From the NCBI GenBank assembly GCA_902489575.1, contig CABUAQ010000024.1, positions 1-22,426 on the forward strand: DNA of 22,426 nucleotides. Reading direction: 5' to 3'. Within the stretch, counting starts at the first letter, position 1, and every line of letters begins with the position of its first letter. Under the pieces are notes generated by a model that saw only the letters and a list, made by a program, of their open reading frames with translations, did no database searches and was not told where the DNA came from. Positions 1 to 8,771 of this stretch are shown here, piece by piece. The DNA comes from an uncultured bacterium. GTDB lineage: Bacteria > Cyanobacteriota > Vampirovibrionia > Gastranaerophilales > Gastranaerophilaceae. Position numbers and translations under genes: made by a program.

Positions 1-24
1 GTGTATCTACGCTTTTATAACAGG

Positions 25-53
25 TTGAAATAATTTAAAATTTTTTGTATTAT
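25..53 (+). promoter_or_regulatory. Sigma-70-type promoter of the AI-2E family gene
   Basis: TTGAAA at 25-30 and TATTAT at 48-53 are separated by exactly 17 bases. Transcription would start near 60, leaving a leader of about 30 nt that contains the ribosome binding site. Read directly from sequence; not tested. Confidence 0.6.
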
Positions 54-90
54 TCTAAAATAAAATTAGAAACAAGCACGGGGAAATATA

Positions 91-1146
91 ATGTTAAAAA
101 AATTTTTTAATCCAAAAACAATAATATTTACAGCTTTAATCGTTATGTTATTGTTTTTCATACCGAAATTAGCCGGCCTTTTAATGATATTGTTTGCGTC
201 ATTTGTATTAGCAGCTGCATTAAATCCGTTTGTAAATAAACTACAGGAAAAAATTAAAAACAGGGCAATAGCTTCATCAATAATTGTATTAGGGGCGATT
301 TTTGCAATGTTTGCACTTATTTTACCAATTATTGTTATGTGTTACAAAGAAATTGAATTATTCATAGCAATCATGCCACAGAAAGCTGCTAACTTATATA
401 ACCTTATAACCCATTCAAAACTTTACGGACATACCATTGCCGAACTTATTCCTATGAACAATCTGGCTGAAGCATCTACTCAAATCGCTCAAAACGTGCT
501 TAACCAATCTGTTAACTTCACATTTGCAGCTGCTCAAATGGTATTCGTAACCCTTGCTCTTACTATGTTCATATATTATATACTGGTTGATAAAATATAC
601 ATAAGAGATAAGTTTTTAGAGTTTTTCCCTCCAAATCTTAAATACAAAGCCGGCTGCATCTTATTTAATATCACATCAAAAGTTGGTAATTACGTTAGGG
701 CACAAGTTCTATCAATGATTACTGTTGGTGTGATGGTAACCGTGGTGGTTGCAATTTTAGGAATTGATTATCCTATTTTACTTGGTTTAATTGCAGGCAT
801 ATGCGAAATTATTCCGATACTTGGTCCAACAATCGCTATAGTAGTTATAACAGTTATAGCATTACCGCTGGGTGCAGGTAAAATTACAATGGCAATTATT
901 TTATTCCTTGCTATACAACAGATTTCAAATTATATGATAAGACCGTTTTTATTCGGTAAATTTATGAAACTCCATCCGATTACAATAATGGTAGCCCTGT
1001 TTGTTGCGGAGGAATTTCTCGGAGTCTGGGGAGTAATTCTTTCTCCCGCAATAGCTGCTACCATCTGCGTACTGGTTGATGAATTGTATTTAAACCCTAT
1101 GAATGAAAAAGAAACAGGTATTTGTATTGAACAACAAAACACATAA
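91..1146 (+). CDS. AI-2E family transporter (PF01594-type membrane protein)
   Basis: A 351-aa polytopic inner-membrane protein. Hydrophobic segments cover roughly residues 10-50, 60-85, 145-165, and a long C-terminal block around 205-335. The segment ICEIIPILGPTIAI near residue 235-250 matches the E-I-I-P-x-x-G-P signature of the AI-2E/PerM family, and the length (about 350) is normal for the family. Members have been linked to autoinducer-2 export (TqsA) or to Na+/H+ exchange, and most are uncharacterised, so the substrate cannot be named here. The ATG is preceded by a good GGGGAAA ribosome binding site, and a promoter lies at 25-53. The end overlaps or abuts the radical SAM gene downstream, so the two are probably co-transcribed. 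Family assignment is confident; function is not. Confidence 0.88.
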   Translation: MLKKFFNPKTIIFTALIVMLLFFIPKLAGLLMILFASFVLAAALNPFVNKLQEKIKNRAIASSIIVLGAIFAMFALILPIIVMCYKEIELFIAIMPQKAANLYNLITHSKLYGHTIAELIPMNNLAEASTQIAQNVLNQSVNFTFAAAQMVFVTLALTMFIYYILVDKIYIRDKFLEFFPPNLKYKAGCILFNITSKVGNYVRAQVLSMITVGVMVTVVVAILGIDYPILLGLIAGICEIIPILGPTIAIVVITVIALPLGAGKITMAIILFLAIQQISNYMIRPFLFGKFMKLHPITIMVALFVAEEFLGVWGVILSPAIAATICVLVDELYLNPMNEKETGICIEQQNT

Positions 1147-2680
1147 TGAAATATACTTATATAATAAAATTCTCAAGAAAAACAACGATTATAATATGTG
1201 GTTCTTTTTTCCTGGGCCAGAAGCGTTTGCAATGTCCTCACTCGGATATCTCTGGCTTTACAGAGCAATTGACATGCTTGAAAATGTCAATATAGAAATG
1301 GTTTATACAGACACAAAAACTACACATATTATGCGCGATAAGATTAATCTTGTAGGTATATCATTTACATTTGATATGGATTTTTTACAAATATTTCAAT
1401 TTTTAAAATGGAACAAATATAATTTTAAAGCCGCAGAAAGAAAACCGGAAGATCCTATAATATTTGCAGGAGGACCTGTTATAAGCGCTAACCCTGAGCC
1501 TTATCGTGAAATATTTGATTTAATGATAATCGGTGATGGTGAAGATGTTAATTTGGAAATTATAGAAATCTGCAGAAGAATGCAAAATCAGCCCAAAAAA
1601 GAGGTGCTAAAAGTATTATCAAAAGTCGAAGGAGTATATGTACCTTCTATGAGTCAACAAGGAGTCAAAAAGCTCACAAAAAAGCTCTCAGAATGTATTT
1701 ATACTCCTATAATCAGCGAAAATGCATTTTTCCCGAATACATTTATATTGGAAGTTGAACGAGGATGCGCCAACAGATGCGGTTTTTGCCTGGCATCATA
1801 TTTAAATCTTCCAATACGCTTTGTAGAATATAATAAAATTATTGAAACAATAGATTTAGGACTTGAACACACAAATAAAATAGCCCTGTTAGGTGCACAA
1901 ATTACTGCACATCCAGGATTCATCGACATATGTAGATATATTGAAAACAAGATAGACGCGGGTCAAGAAATTTATATGAGCGTTTCATCATTAAGAGTTG
2001 ACTCATTTGTTCCTGAAGTCGTAAATACTCTGGTAAAAGCCGGGCAAAAAAACCTTACACTTGCAATTGAGGCAGGAAGTGAAAGGTTACGCAGGGTTAT
2101 TAATAAAAATCTGACAGAAGACCAAATTTATAAAGCAATTGAGGTTGCACTTGACTGCGGGTTAAAAGGAATGAAATTCTATGGAATGATCGGATTGCCT
2201 ACTGAAACCCAAAAAGATATTGAAGAAATCGTAAATCTTTCCAAGAGAATTAAAGAAAAATATAAAACTTTTGAAATATCATTTGGATTTTCTACATTTG
2301 TACCAAAAGCAAACACTCCGTTTCAATGGTTTGGCAGAGAAGATGAAAAAAGTCTTGAAAATAAAGCCAATTACCTTAGAAAAGAACTGCATAAACTGGG
2401 AATTCAGGCCAATATTTCAAGTGCAAAGTGGGATTACTATCAGGCAATGTTATCACGCGGTGATGGCAAATTAACTGATTATCTTATTGAAGTATTTAAT
2501 CTGGGTGGAAAACTAGGGGCATTTAAAAAAGCCGCAAAAACACATAAAATTAACACAGACTACTACGCCTCAGAAAATTACAGCTACGAAAAAGCCCTAC
2601 CCTGGGATTTTATCGAGATTCGCCCCGGTAAAGAATTTTTAATCCAGGAAAGCAAAAGATTAGTAACAATACAAAATTAA
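1103..2680 (+). CDS. Radical SAM protein with B12-binding-like N-terminal domain
   Basis: A 525-aa protein (from this start) of unknown substrate. An N-terminal Rossmann-like part includes FFFPGPEAFAMSSLG and GGPVISANPEP followed by DLMIIGDGED, as in B12-binding-type radical SAM enzymes, but I see no DxHxxG cobalamin motif. The radical SAM core follows, with the CxxxCxxC iron-sulfur motif at Cys222, Cys226 and Cys229 in GCANRCGFC, then LAIEAGSERLRRVINK, typical of the barrel. The start is uncertain. ATG 1103 overlaps the upstream gene by 44 nt and lacks a ribosome binding site. TTG 1127 has a weak AGG upstream. ATG 1196, just before the conserved WFFFPGPE stretch, also lacks one. The gene ends 9 nt from the convergent phosphatase gene, with no terminator visible. 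Confidence 0.85.
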   Translation: MKKKQVFVLNNKTHNEIYLYNKILKKNNDYNMWFFFPGPEAFAMSSLGYLWLYRAIDMLENVNIEMVYTDTKTTHIMRDKINLVGISFTFDMDFLQIFQFLKWNKYNFKAAERKPEDPIIFAGGPVISANPEPYREIFDLMIIGDGEDVNLEIIEICRRMQNQPKKEVLKVLSKVEGVYVPSMSQQGVKKLTKKLSECIYTPIISENAFFPNTFILEVERGCANRCGFCLASYLNLPIRFVEYNKIIETIDLGLEHTNKIALLGAQITAHPGFIDICRYIENKIDAGQEIYMSVSSLRVDSFVPEVVNTLVKAGQKNLTLAIEAGSERLRRVINKNLTEDQIYKAIEVALDCGLKGMKFYGMIGLPTETQKDIEEIVNLSKRIKEKYKTFEISFGFSTFVPKANTPFQWFGREDEKSLENKANYLRKELHKLGIQANISSAKWDYYQAMLSRGDGKLTDYLIEVFNLGGKLGAFKKAAKTHKINTDYYASENYSYEKALPWDFIEIRPGKEFLIQESKRLVTIQN

Positions 2681-2689
2681 CACCGGGCG

Positions 2690-3313
2690 CTAAAGCGGCA
2701 CATAATCTGAATAAACAAGACTAGCCCAATTATCATAATAACTAATTTGAGTTGCACTTCCTGTTCTGATAAATATTTTCGGAAGCTTATCCGCAGGAAT
2801 ATCAAGCGCTGCACATATAGCAGCCTGTATAACTTCCGGATGAGTAACTATAATAACCCTGTTACCGATATTATCAGCAACAATTTTATCTATTACAACT
2901 TTAATTCTATCAATAAATTCAATTGAACCCTCAGCATTTGCCAAAGTTTTCTTATCCGGATGTGCAAGTATATATTCAAATCCGCCGGGGAATTTTTCAC
3001 CAATTTGCTCGTAAGTTAAGCCATTCCAATCACCACAGAAACGACCCTTTAAATCATCAACAACAATGTAATCTTTTTTAAATAATTTTGCAATCATCAT
3101 CGCAGACTGTACTGTACGCACAGAAGGTGATGTATAGATTACGTCATTTTTTACCGCCCGAGCTTTCAAATACTTAGAAAGATTATCCATCTCTTCAATT
3201 CCAAGTTCTGAAATCGGCGGATAATTCTCCGCATCAGAAAATCTTCCCTCTTCTGAATAAATGGTAGCACCGTGACAAATAAAAGTTATTTTACATTTTC
3301 TATTAAAATACAT
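2690..3313 (-). CDS. Histidine phosphatase family protein with CHG instead of RHG
   Basis: A 207-aa protein of the phosphoglycerate-mutase-like/histidine phosphatase superfamily. Near the N-terminus it reads ITFICHGAT where the family has a V-R-H-G-E/A-T type motif. The catalytic His is present but the phosphate-pocket Arg is Cys (codon TGT, one base from CGT). Other family landmarks are kept: YTSPSVRTVQSA (second Arg), GDWNGLTYEQI (acidic region), and VIIVTHPEVIQAA (second His). A nine-codon longer GTG start at 3340 is unlikely, because that stretch contains a TATAAT box. ATG 3313 has AGGTG six bases upstream, so I chose it. The substrate is unknown; cobalamin phosphatase, phosphoglycerate mutase or a sugar phosphatase are all possible. 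The gene is divergent from the LeuD-like gene. Confidence 0.85.
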   Translation of the reverse strand: MYFNRKCKITFICHGATIYSEEGRFSDAENYPPISELGIEEMDNLSKYLKARAVKNDVIYTSPSVRTVQSAMMIAKLFKKDYIVVDDLKGRFCGDWNGLTYEQIGEKFPGGFEYILAHPDKKTLANAEGSIEFIDRIKVVIDKIVADNIGNRVIIVTHPEVIQAAICAALDIPADKLPKIFIRTGSATQISYYDNWASLVYSDYVPL

Positions 3314-3328
3314 AATACACCTATGTAT

Positions 3329-3337
3329 ATTATAGCA
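3329..3337 (-). promoter_or_regulatory. Extended -10 promoter of the histidine phosphatase gene
   Basis: On the minus strand, TGCTATAAT forms an extended -10 (TGn plus TATAAT, 3337 down to 3329). It lies 15 nt before the ATG at 3313 and overlaps the alternative GTG start. No convincing -35 is visible. The predicted leader is only about 10 nt. Confidence 0.5.
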
Positions 3338-3381
3338 CACTTTTTATTTTTGCGATAGTATTAATAAAAAAGGAGATTACC

Positions 3382-3879
3382 ATGAAGGGAACAGCATTCA
3401 AATTCGGGGATAATATATCAACAGATCATATTGCACCGGGCAGATTATACCATTTACGCTCAAACCTGCCTGAATTTGCCAAACACGTGCTTGAAGATGC
3501 GGATGAAACTTTTGCAGCCAGAATGAAAAAAGGGGATTTTGTTGTTGCTGGCAGCAATTTTGGACTGGGTTCTTCAAGAGAACATGCCCCTTTAATTATG
3601 AAAATTGCAGGAGTTGGTGCAGTTTTAGCGAAATCCTTCGCAAGGATATTCTATAGAAACGCAATAAATATAGGACTTTTGGCAATTGAATGTGACACAG
3701 ATTCAATTGATGAAGGCGATGAATTAGAACTGAACATAGAAAAAGGTATAATAACGAACATTACAAATGGTACAATTATACAGATAGAGCCGCTCCCGCC
3801 GGTGATGATTAAATTATTGGAAGATGGCGGGTTAGTAGAACATATTAAGAAAAACGGAGATTTTAAACTTACTGACTAA
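3382..3879 (+). CDS. leuD: 3-isopropylmalate dehydratase / aconitase-family small subunit (LeuD-like)
   Basis: A 165-aa swivel-domain small subunit of the aconitase superfamily, working with a large [4Fe-4S] subunit in the cytoplasm to isomerise a hydroxy-acid. The sequence shows GDNISTDHIAPGRLYHLRSN near the N-terminus and GSNFGLGSSREHAP around residues 57-70, which is the GSSREHA substrate-binding loop. Its length is usual for bacterial/archaeal-type LeuD. The loop after STDHIAPG reads RLYHLRS rather than the RYL form common in leucine-pathway LeuD, and STDHI resembles aconitase, so homoaconitate, isopropylmalate or citrate specificity is open. The ATG has a strong AAAGGAGA site. No large subunit or other leu gene lies in the window. 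Symbol given for the family, not for a proven substrate. Confidence 0.8.
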   Translation: MKGTAFKFGDNISTDHIAPGRLYHLRSNLPEFAKHVLEDADETFAARMKKGDFVVAGSNFGLGSSREHAPLIMKIAGVGAVLAKSFARIFYRNAINIGLLAIECDTDSIDEGDELELNIEKGIITNITNGTIIQIEPLPPVMIKLLEDGGLVEHIKKNGDFKLTD

Positions 3880-3981
3880 TTGCATTTTTAAAATATTTAA
3901 CTATAAAATCTTAATATATTGAGTTTAAGCTGATATTATTATATCCTAGACTGAGAACGACAGATTACGAGGGGAGAAAAC

Positions 3982-5280
3982 ATGAATATTCAAGAACGTA
4001 TGGATAGTATTAACGCTGTAATTAAAAATATTGCCGAGTTTATCCAACAGAGTGAAGATATAAAAGATGATTTTAACGAATATTTACGGACAATAGGCGC
4101 CCAGACAAAAAACGGTGTTCCAATTCAGACTGCATGTTTTAGCTATATATTAGAACGTAACCTCGGTGAAGATTTAAAAAGTATTCCGCAGCTTTATCTT
4201 GAAAACACAAAAGGACTTGATAAAGATACAAAATCAATTGTAACAGCTATTGATAACTCAATATCTTCCGTTTTTGAAATCAAAAAAGTTGCAAAAACAG
4301 GATTCGATATGCTGAATATTGTCAACGAAAGGCGATATATGGTTGTATCCCTTATGAAAATGACGGCATTCAGAGGTCTTGGCTCAGGTGATTTCATTAT
4401 TGCCAGAATTGTCGAAATCAATGGAGACTACTATTTGTTAGAAATTTCAGGGGTTTTGCCGGCAACAAAAAAAGATGATGCGTATAGATTTGCTGTAGCT
4501 AAAATTATCCAAAACCCGGAACTGGTTTATCTTGATAACCCTGAAAAACAAAAAGAAATTGAAGAAGATGTCGCTGATATCTACAAAAAATTCACTGACT
4601 TTTTTGGAAAAACTGAAGTTATTACAACCAACAAGCATGCTGATGAATTAATAGGAATATTCAATGACTACGCAGAGGAAGGTACTAAAAATGAATATCA
4701 GCAGCTTATAGAAGAGCCTGAACAGTATCAGTTTTTTAACGTAAGTGAATTTAATAACTCTTATGATAATTTCCTTGAAAATTCCCTTGGAGGGTTCTCA
4801 TCTCACAAAGAAACCTACGATGTAGGTATCATTTACGATGAAGAACTCGGTTTGTACGCAATTCCATTCTATGGAACATTCAATAAAATCTTTGAAGTAA
4901 AAGATTATACAAAAATCACAAACTATGATGCATGTATTAAATATTTCCTTGAGAATGATAAATACTCTGCAAATTTAATAAGAATGGTTGCTTCAAAACA
5001 TAAAAATTTCATGGAAATTGTTAATGCAGTACTTGCAAAAAATTATACAATTGATGAGCTTTTGAACAAATATAAACGCAGGTATGTAAAAAATAAAATA
5101 ATCTCATCAACTACCGTTTTGTACCGTTCAAACGCATTTTCAAGAACACTTGGTATAATAGAAGATAATGAATCAAAACCGCAGATTGATACAACACAAA
5201 AAATCGGCAGAAATGACCCATGTCCTTGCGGAAGCGGAAAGAAATATAAAAAATGCTGCGGTGCAGCAGTCAATGTATAG
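3982..5280 (+). CDS. Protein of unknown function with C-terminal SEC-C motif
   Basis: A 432-aa soluble, acidic protein that I do not recognise outside its tail. The last 25 residues hold a canonical SEC-C zinc motif: [18 protein letters not shown], with Cys414, Cys416, Cys425 and Cys426 (CxCx8CC). SEC-C tails bind zinc and, in SecA, contact SecB and ribosomes; they also occur on many unrelated proteins, so the motif does not fix a function. The remainder shows alternating alpha/beta sequence without membrane segments or signal peptide. The ATG is preceded by a strong GAGGGGAG site. The gene ends 11 nt before recN, suggesting one transcript. A weak possible promoter (TTGAGT at 3919-3924, TATCCT at 3942-3947, 17 apart) lies upstream. 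Confidence 0.75.
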   Translation: MNIQERMDSINAVIKNIAEFIQQSEDIKDDFNEYLRTIGAQTKNGVPIQTACFSYILERNLGEDLKSIPQLYLENTKGLDKDTKSIVTAIDNSISSVFEIKKVAKTGFDMLNIVNERRYMVVSLMKMTAFRGLGSGDFIIARIVEINGDYYLLEISGVLPATKKDDAYRFAVAKIIQNPELVYLDNPEKQKEIEEDVADIYKKFTDFFGKTEVITTNKHADELIGIFNDYAEEGTKNEYQQLIEEPEQYQFFNVSEFNNSYDNFLENSLGGFSSHKETYDVGIIYDEELGLYAIPFYGTFNKIFEVKDYTKITNYDACIKYFLENDKYSANLIRMVASKHKNFMEIVNAVLAKNYTIDELLNKYKRRYVKNKIISSTTVLYRSNAFSRTLGIIEDNESKPQIDTTQKIGRNDPCPCGSGKKYKKCCGAAVNV

Positions 5281-5291
5281 CTTAAAAAGAT

Positions 5292-6941
5292 ATGATTAAA
5301 CAGTTAAAATTAAAAAATTACATATTAATAGACGAACTATGCGCCAATTTTGATAATAAGCTTAATATTATAACCGGTGAAACCGGTGCTGGAAAAAGTA
5401 TAATCTTGAACGCAATAGACTTAGTGTTCTCACAAAGGGTTTCAAAAGATGTTATCAAAACTGGATGTGATAAAGCATCTATTGAAATTACATTAGAAAA
5501 CACAAAACATGATTTATCTAAACTGTTTGAAGAAAACGGGATTGATAACCTCGGAAGTGAAATCATCATATCAAAAGAAATTACACAGAACTCTGTTCGT
5601 TCTAGAATCAACGGGACTCTTGTAAATCAGGAGCTGTTAAAAAACCTGCGAACACTATTCGTTGACATTCACTCACAGCACCAAACATATACATTTCTTC
5701 AACCGCAATACCACATCAACCTTTTGGATTCTTATGCTAAAGAGGTCTACGGCAGCAATTTAGAAGCATATAAACAACAATATGACGGATATCTTCAATT
5801 AATATCATGTCTTGATGAAGCAAAAAACAGTGCAAATGCAACTGAAAGCCAAATTGATTTTCTAAAATTTCAAGTAAACGAGATTGAAGAAGCAAATATC
5901 CAATCAGAGACAGAAGATGAAGAATTATCAAATGAACTTGAGATTTTAGAAAATGCAGAAAAGTTAAAAGAACTTACCGGAAGTGCATATTGGACAATAA
6001 ATGGAGACGATTGCTCGATATTGGAAGCCCTTGCAAAAATAAAAACAGATCTTGCTAAAGCAGCCGGATTTGATAATTCTTTAGACTGCATCAATCAGCA
6101 ATTTATTGATGCGGTAGAAAATTTGAAGGATCTGTCTTCAACCCTTAGAGATTACAGTCAGAATCTTGATAACGATACCCAAAGACTTGACGAAATTCAA
6201 GAACGACTATTCTTGCTGGATAAACTAAAAAGAAAATACGGGGGGTCATTAGAATCAGTTTTAACAAGCTATAAACAAATTAGCGAGGAACTTTCAGCGA
6301 TTGAATATTCTACTCAGAATATTGAAAAATTAGAAGAAGAAATTACCAACAAAAAAGAAGAATTACTAAAAATTGCAGCAGCTATAAGCGAACACAGGCA
6401 CAATTACGCACAAGTATTATCTGTACTAATCCAGGATAAACTTGCAGTTTTAGAACTTCCAAAAGCAAGATTTGAAATAAAAATCACACCCAAAGAGCTA
6501 TCTTCAAATGGAATTGACAATGTTGAATTTATGATATCAACAAACGTATCAGAAGCCTTGAAACCTCTGGCAAAAGTCGCCTCAGGCGGGGAAATTTCGC
6601 GAGTTATGCTTGCTATCAAATCAATATTTGCCCAAAATGATGATATTGATACCGTAATATTTGACGAAATTGATACAGGAATTTCAGGGAAAGCAACTCA
6701 AAGCGTCGCCGATGAAATGGTTGAACTAAGCAAATCTCACCAAATAATAGTCATTACACACCAGGCAATTATTGCATCTAAATCGAATAAACACTTCTAC
6801 GTACGCAAATCACAAGAAGATGAAACAAAAGTTGAAGTATATGTGTTAACTGGAGATAACAAAATAAAAGCGCTTGCTGAACTTGCAGGCGGGACAATAA
6901 ACGAACAGTCAATAGAATTTGCCAAATCATTATTATCCTGA
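5292..6941 (+). CDS. recN: DNA repair protein RecN
   Basis: A 549-aa SMC-like ATPase acting in recombinational repair of double-strand breaks on the nucleoid. The N-terminal half carries Walker A (GETGAGKS, residues 29-36). The middle (about 150-380) is rich in Glu/Lys/Leu heptads, as expected for the coiled coil. The C-terminal half has the ABC signature VASGGEISRVMLAIK (SGGE at 431-434) and Walker B VIFDEIDTGISG about 25 residues later, followed by the H-loop region VITHQAIIASKSNKHF. Length is normal for RecN (about 550). It has only a weak ribosome binding site and starts 11 nt after the SEC-C gene, so translational coupling is likely. No frameshift or missing motif is seen. Confidence 0.96.
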   Translation: MIKQLKLKNYILIDELCANFDNKLNIITGETGAGKSIILNAIDLVFSQRVSKDVIKTGCDKASIEITLENTKHDLSKLFEENGIDNLGSEIIISKEITQNSVRSRINGTLVNQELLKNLRTLFVDIHSQHQTYTFLQPQYHINLLDSYAKEVYGSNLEAYKQQYDGYLQLISCLDEAKNSANATESQIDFLKFQVNEIEEANIQSETEDEELSNELEILENAEKLKELTGSAYWTINGDDCSILEALAKIKTDLAKAAGFDNSLDCINQQFIDAVENLKDLSSTLRDYSQNLDNDTQRLDEIQERLFLLDKLKRKYGGSLESVLTSYKQISEELSAIEYSTQNIEKLEEEITNKKEELLKIAAAISEHRHNYAQVLSVLIQDKLAVLELPKARFEIKITPKELSSNGIDNVEFMISTNVSEALKPLAKVASGGEISRVMLAIKSIFAQNDDIDTVIFDEIDTGISGKATQSVADEMVELSKSHQIIVITHQAIIASKSNKHFYVRKSQEDETKVEVYVLTGDNKIKALAELAGGTINEQSIEFAKSLLS

Positions 6942-6960
6942 ACAGTATACAATTGTCCGT

Positions 6961-7001
6961 ATTAAAAATAAAACTGATACAGGAGGGTATTCCAATATCA
7001 G
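6961..7001 (-). terminator. Intrinsic terminator of the sigma factor gene
   Basis: An imperfect inverted repeat spans 6974-7001: CTGATA pairs with TATCAG, and an inner GGA pairs with TCC. Read on the minus strand it is followed by TTTTATTTTTAAT (6973 down to 6961), which fits a rho-independent terminator about 40 nt after the sigma factor stop. On the plus strand no T-run follows, so recN has no clear terminator here. Confidence 0.6.
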
Positions 7002-7041
7002 TAATGAAAGATGATGAATTACTTATAACTGTAAAATATGG

Positions 7042-7968
7042 TTAATTTTCTATGTAATCCTTCATATGAGCAAACTCGGGATTTCTGCGAAGTTTTGTTA
7101 TTGCCGCTTCTTCTATCTGTCTTATACGTTCTTTTGAGTAGCCAAGCATACATCCTAATTGTGCAAGGGTTTTAGCAGAACCGGAATTAATTCCGAATCG
7201 TGAAGTTATTACTGTTCTTTCCCGATCAGTTAAAGATTCAAATAATTGCGGCAAACCGCTTTTTAAAAAATCTTCTCTTGCATGATCTTCCGGAGAATTA
7301 CACGACTTATCTTCGATATAATCACCTATACATAAATCATCTGTAACTGCAGTTTCCAGGCTAATTGGTTCTAAAATAATCGATTGTTTAATCTTTCTTA
7401 GTTTATTTAATGACACATTCATAGCATCAGCCATTTCCTGTTCAGCAGGCTCCCTACCAAAATCTGCAGAAAGCTCAGTGAAAATCTTTTTATACTTCCG
7501 GATCTTATCAGCCATATGAACAGGTATACGTATAGATTTGGAATTATTAGCTATAGCTCTTATTATAGACTGCTTAATCCACCATGTTGCATAAGTTGAA
7601 AACTTGAAATTCTTTGAATAATCAAACTTTTCAGCAGCTTTAATAAGTCCTATAGAACCTTCCTGAACCAAATCCATAAATAATACACCTTGACCTACAT
7701 AACGTTTTGCAATACTAACAACAAGACGTAAATTTGCCTGAATAAGCTTTCTCTTTGATACAACACATTTCTCTTCTTTTATCAGCCTGCCTAATTTCTT
7801 TTCCTCTTCATTTTTTAACAGCTTAATTCTTCCAATCTCCTTTAAATATGACTGTAAGATGTCATCCTCATGTGCAATAGCGCTGAAAGTTTTTATTTCA
7901 TTACTGTCTTCTTCCGGAGAATTTTGTATTAACCTGAAGCCCTCCAAATTGTCCAAATTCAAACTCAC
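7042..7968 (-). CDS. RNA polymerase sigma factor, sigma-70 family (RpoD/group 2-like)
   Basis: A 308-aa sigma factor. Region 1.2 is seen in [19 protein letters not shown]. Region 2 is [15 protein letters not shown] through [19 protein letters not shown] and [19 protein letters not shown] (core binding, -10 melting and recognition). Region 3 includes [14 protein letters not shown]. Region 4 is [14 protein letters not shown] with the helix-turn-helix [21 protein letters not shown] (-35 recognition). The protein lacks the long region 1.1 and non-conserved insert of a primary sigma, so it resembles the cyanobacterial group 2 factors. A TTG at 7980 would overlap the ribosome binding site. GTG at 7968 lies five bases after GGAGGT... 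spacing and is preferred. It is followed by its own terminator and is divergent from tRNA-Val. Confidence 0.92.
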   Translation of the reverse strand: MSLNLDNLEGFRLIQNSPEEDSNEIKTFSAIAHEDDILQSYLKEIGRIKLLKNEEEKKLGRLIKEEKCVVSKRKLIQANLRLVVSIAKRYVGQGVLFMDLVQEGSIGLIKAAEKFDYSKNFKFSTYATWWIKQSIIRAIANNSKSIRIPVHMADKIRKYKKIFTELSADFGREPAEQEMADAMNVSLNKLRKIKQSIILEPISLETAVTDDLCIGDYIEDKSCNSPEDHAREDFLKSGLPQLFESLTDRERTVITSRFGINSGSAKTLAQLGCMLGYSKERIRQIEEAAITKLRRNPEFAHMKDYIEN

Positions 7969-8045
7969 TATAACCTCCAACTAAAGTTTTTGAATCCTAC
8001 TAACAACCAAGACGAAGAAAATAAAAAAAAGTTTCAATAAATCCC

Positions 8046-8074
8046 TTGACATTAAATTTTGTTCTTGCTAACAT
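8046..8074 (+). promoter_or_regulatory. Sigma-70-type promoter upstream of tRNA-Val
   Basis: A perfect TTGACA at 8046-8051 and TAACAT at 8069-8074 are separated by 17 bases, with TGC just before the -10 (extended -10). A start near 8081 would give a leader of about 85 nt before the mature tRNA. That leader contains an inverted repeat at 8106-8128 (AAAAGG paired with CCTTTT, extended by two G-T pairs). Confidence 0.65.
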
Positions 8075-8165
8075 AGGTCTTGCAGAGAGTTTGAAAGCTT
8101 AAAGCAAAAGGGGATTTAAATTCCTTTTAAATTATAAATACTGGTTGAAAATTAAATAGTAATTT

Positions 8166-8241
8166 GGGTGTTTAGCTCAGTTGGTAGAGCGTCTCCCTTA
8201 CAAGGAGAGGGTCGGGGGTTCAAGTCCCTCAACACCCACCA
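8166..8241 (+). tRNA. tRNA-Val (anticodon UAC), CCA encoded
   Basis: A full cloverleaf is visible. Acceptor GGGTGTT (8166-8172) pairs with AACACCC (8231-8237). The D arm is GCTC-AGTTGGTA-GAGC. The anticodon stem TCTCC/GGAGA encloses loop CTTACAA with anticodon TAC, reading GUN valine codons. The T arm contains GGTTCAAGT, and discriminator A plus CCA end the gene at 8241. A single, monocistronic tRNA with its own promoter and terminator. Confidence 0.97.
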
Positions 8242-8242
8242 T

Positions 8243-8268
8243 AAAAAGAGCTTAGTGCTCTTTTTTTT
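8243..8268 (+). terminator. Intrinsic terminator of tRNA-Val
   Basis: A nine-base stem AAAAAGAGC / GCTCTTTTT with loop TTAGT, followed by more T residues, begins two bases after the tRNA CCA end. The 8269-8344 stretch beyond it shows no gene or further structure. Confidence 0.88.
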
Positions 8269-8344
8269 AATTTAACCACAGCACACGAAGCGGCTAATCC
8301 GTCAAAACATTAAATTATCATCATTTTGTTATGGGTTAGGAATT

Positions 8345-8743
8345 TTACTTAACAATAAGCTTATAAGTTTGATACGCAGCAGGACATTTGTCTTTATACC
8401 TGTCATAAAGATTATCAACACTGGCTTTATTAGCCTGCTGTTTTGTTTTATCAAGCATCAGAAAACCAGTTTGCAGCGTAACAAATTTATCACAATCATG
8501 ATATGGAGTTGAACTTTCAAAATAACTCATACAGCCAAAAAACATATTTTTATAATAATCCTCAAATTCTTTCATAAGTTTCTCAGCATCTGCCGTTGAA
8601 ACATTTGAATTTGAAGCCATATTAATAGATTTTAATTGATATAATTCCATCTGACTCTTAGCCTCAATCGGAGAAGGACAAGTCGCAGCAAAAGTACTCA
8701 AACCAATCCACATAACAACAAATAAAACCCCTAATTTAACCAT
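8345..8743 (-). CDS. Small secreted cysteine-containing protein, unknown function
   Basis: A 132-aa protein I do not recognise. Residues 1-20 form a typical Sec signal peptide (hydrophobic VKLGVLFVVMWIGL then STFAA) with likely cleavage before TCPSP. The mature chain of about 112 residues is predicted helical and polar. It contains four Cys residues (in TCPSP, FGCMSY, HDCDKF and DKCPAAY), enough for two disulfides, which fits an extracytoplasmic location. The ATG follows an excellent GAGGAGG site, and a consensus promoter sits at 8772-8800, so it is a real, transcribed gene. It is divergent from the pilin-like gene; whether the two are functionally linked is only a guess. Confidence 0.75.
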   Translation of the reverse strand: MVKLGVLFVVMWIGLSTFAATCPSPIEAKSQMELYQLKSINMASNSNVSTADAEKLMKEFEDYYKNMFFGCMSYFESSTPYHDCDKFVTLQTGFLMLDKTKQQANKASVDNLYDRYKDKCPAAYQTYKLIVK

Positions 8744-8771
8744 ATTATAACCTCCTCACTTAACTACAATA

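Noticed and set aside
3338..3340. GTG as the start of the histidine phosphatase gene
   Set aside because: The extra nine codons contain a perfect TATAAT with TGn upstream, and ATG 3313 has AGGTG at proper spacing.
7004..7045. Short open frame of 13 codons (ATG at 7004) after an AGGAGGG between recN and the sigma factor gene
   Set aside because: The AGGAGGG is 16 bases from the ATG, lies in the sigma-factor terminator hairpin, and the peptide overlaps the convergent sigma factor gene; too little to support a gene.
7978..7980. TTG as the start of the sigma factor gene
   Set aside because: It is part of the GGAGG ribosome binding site that serves GTG 7968.
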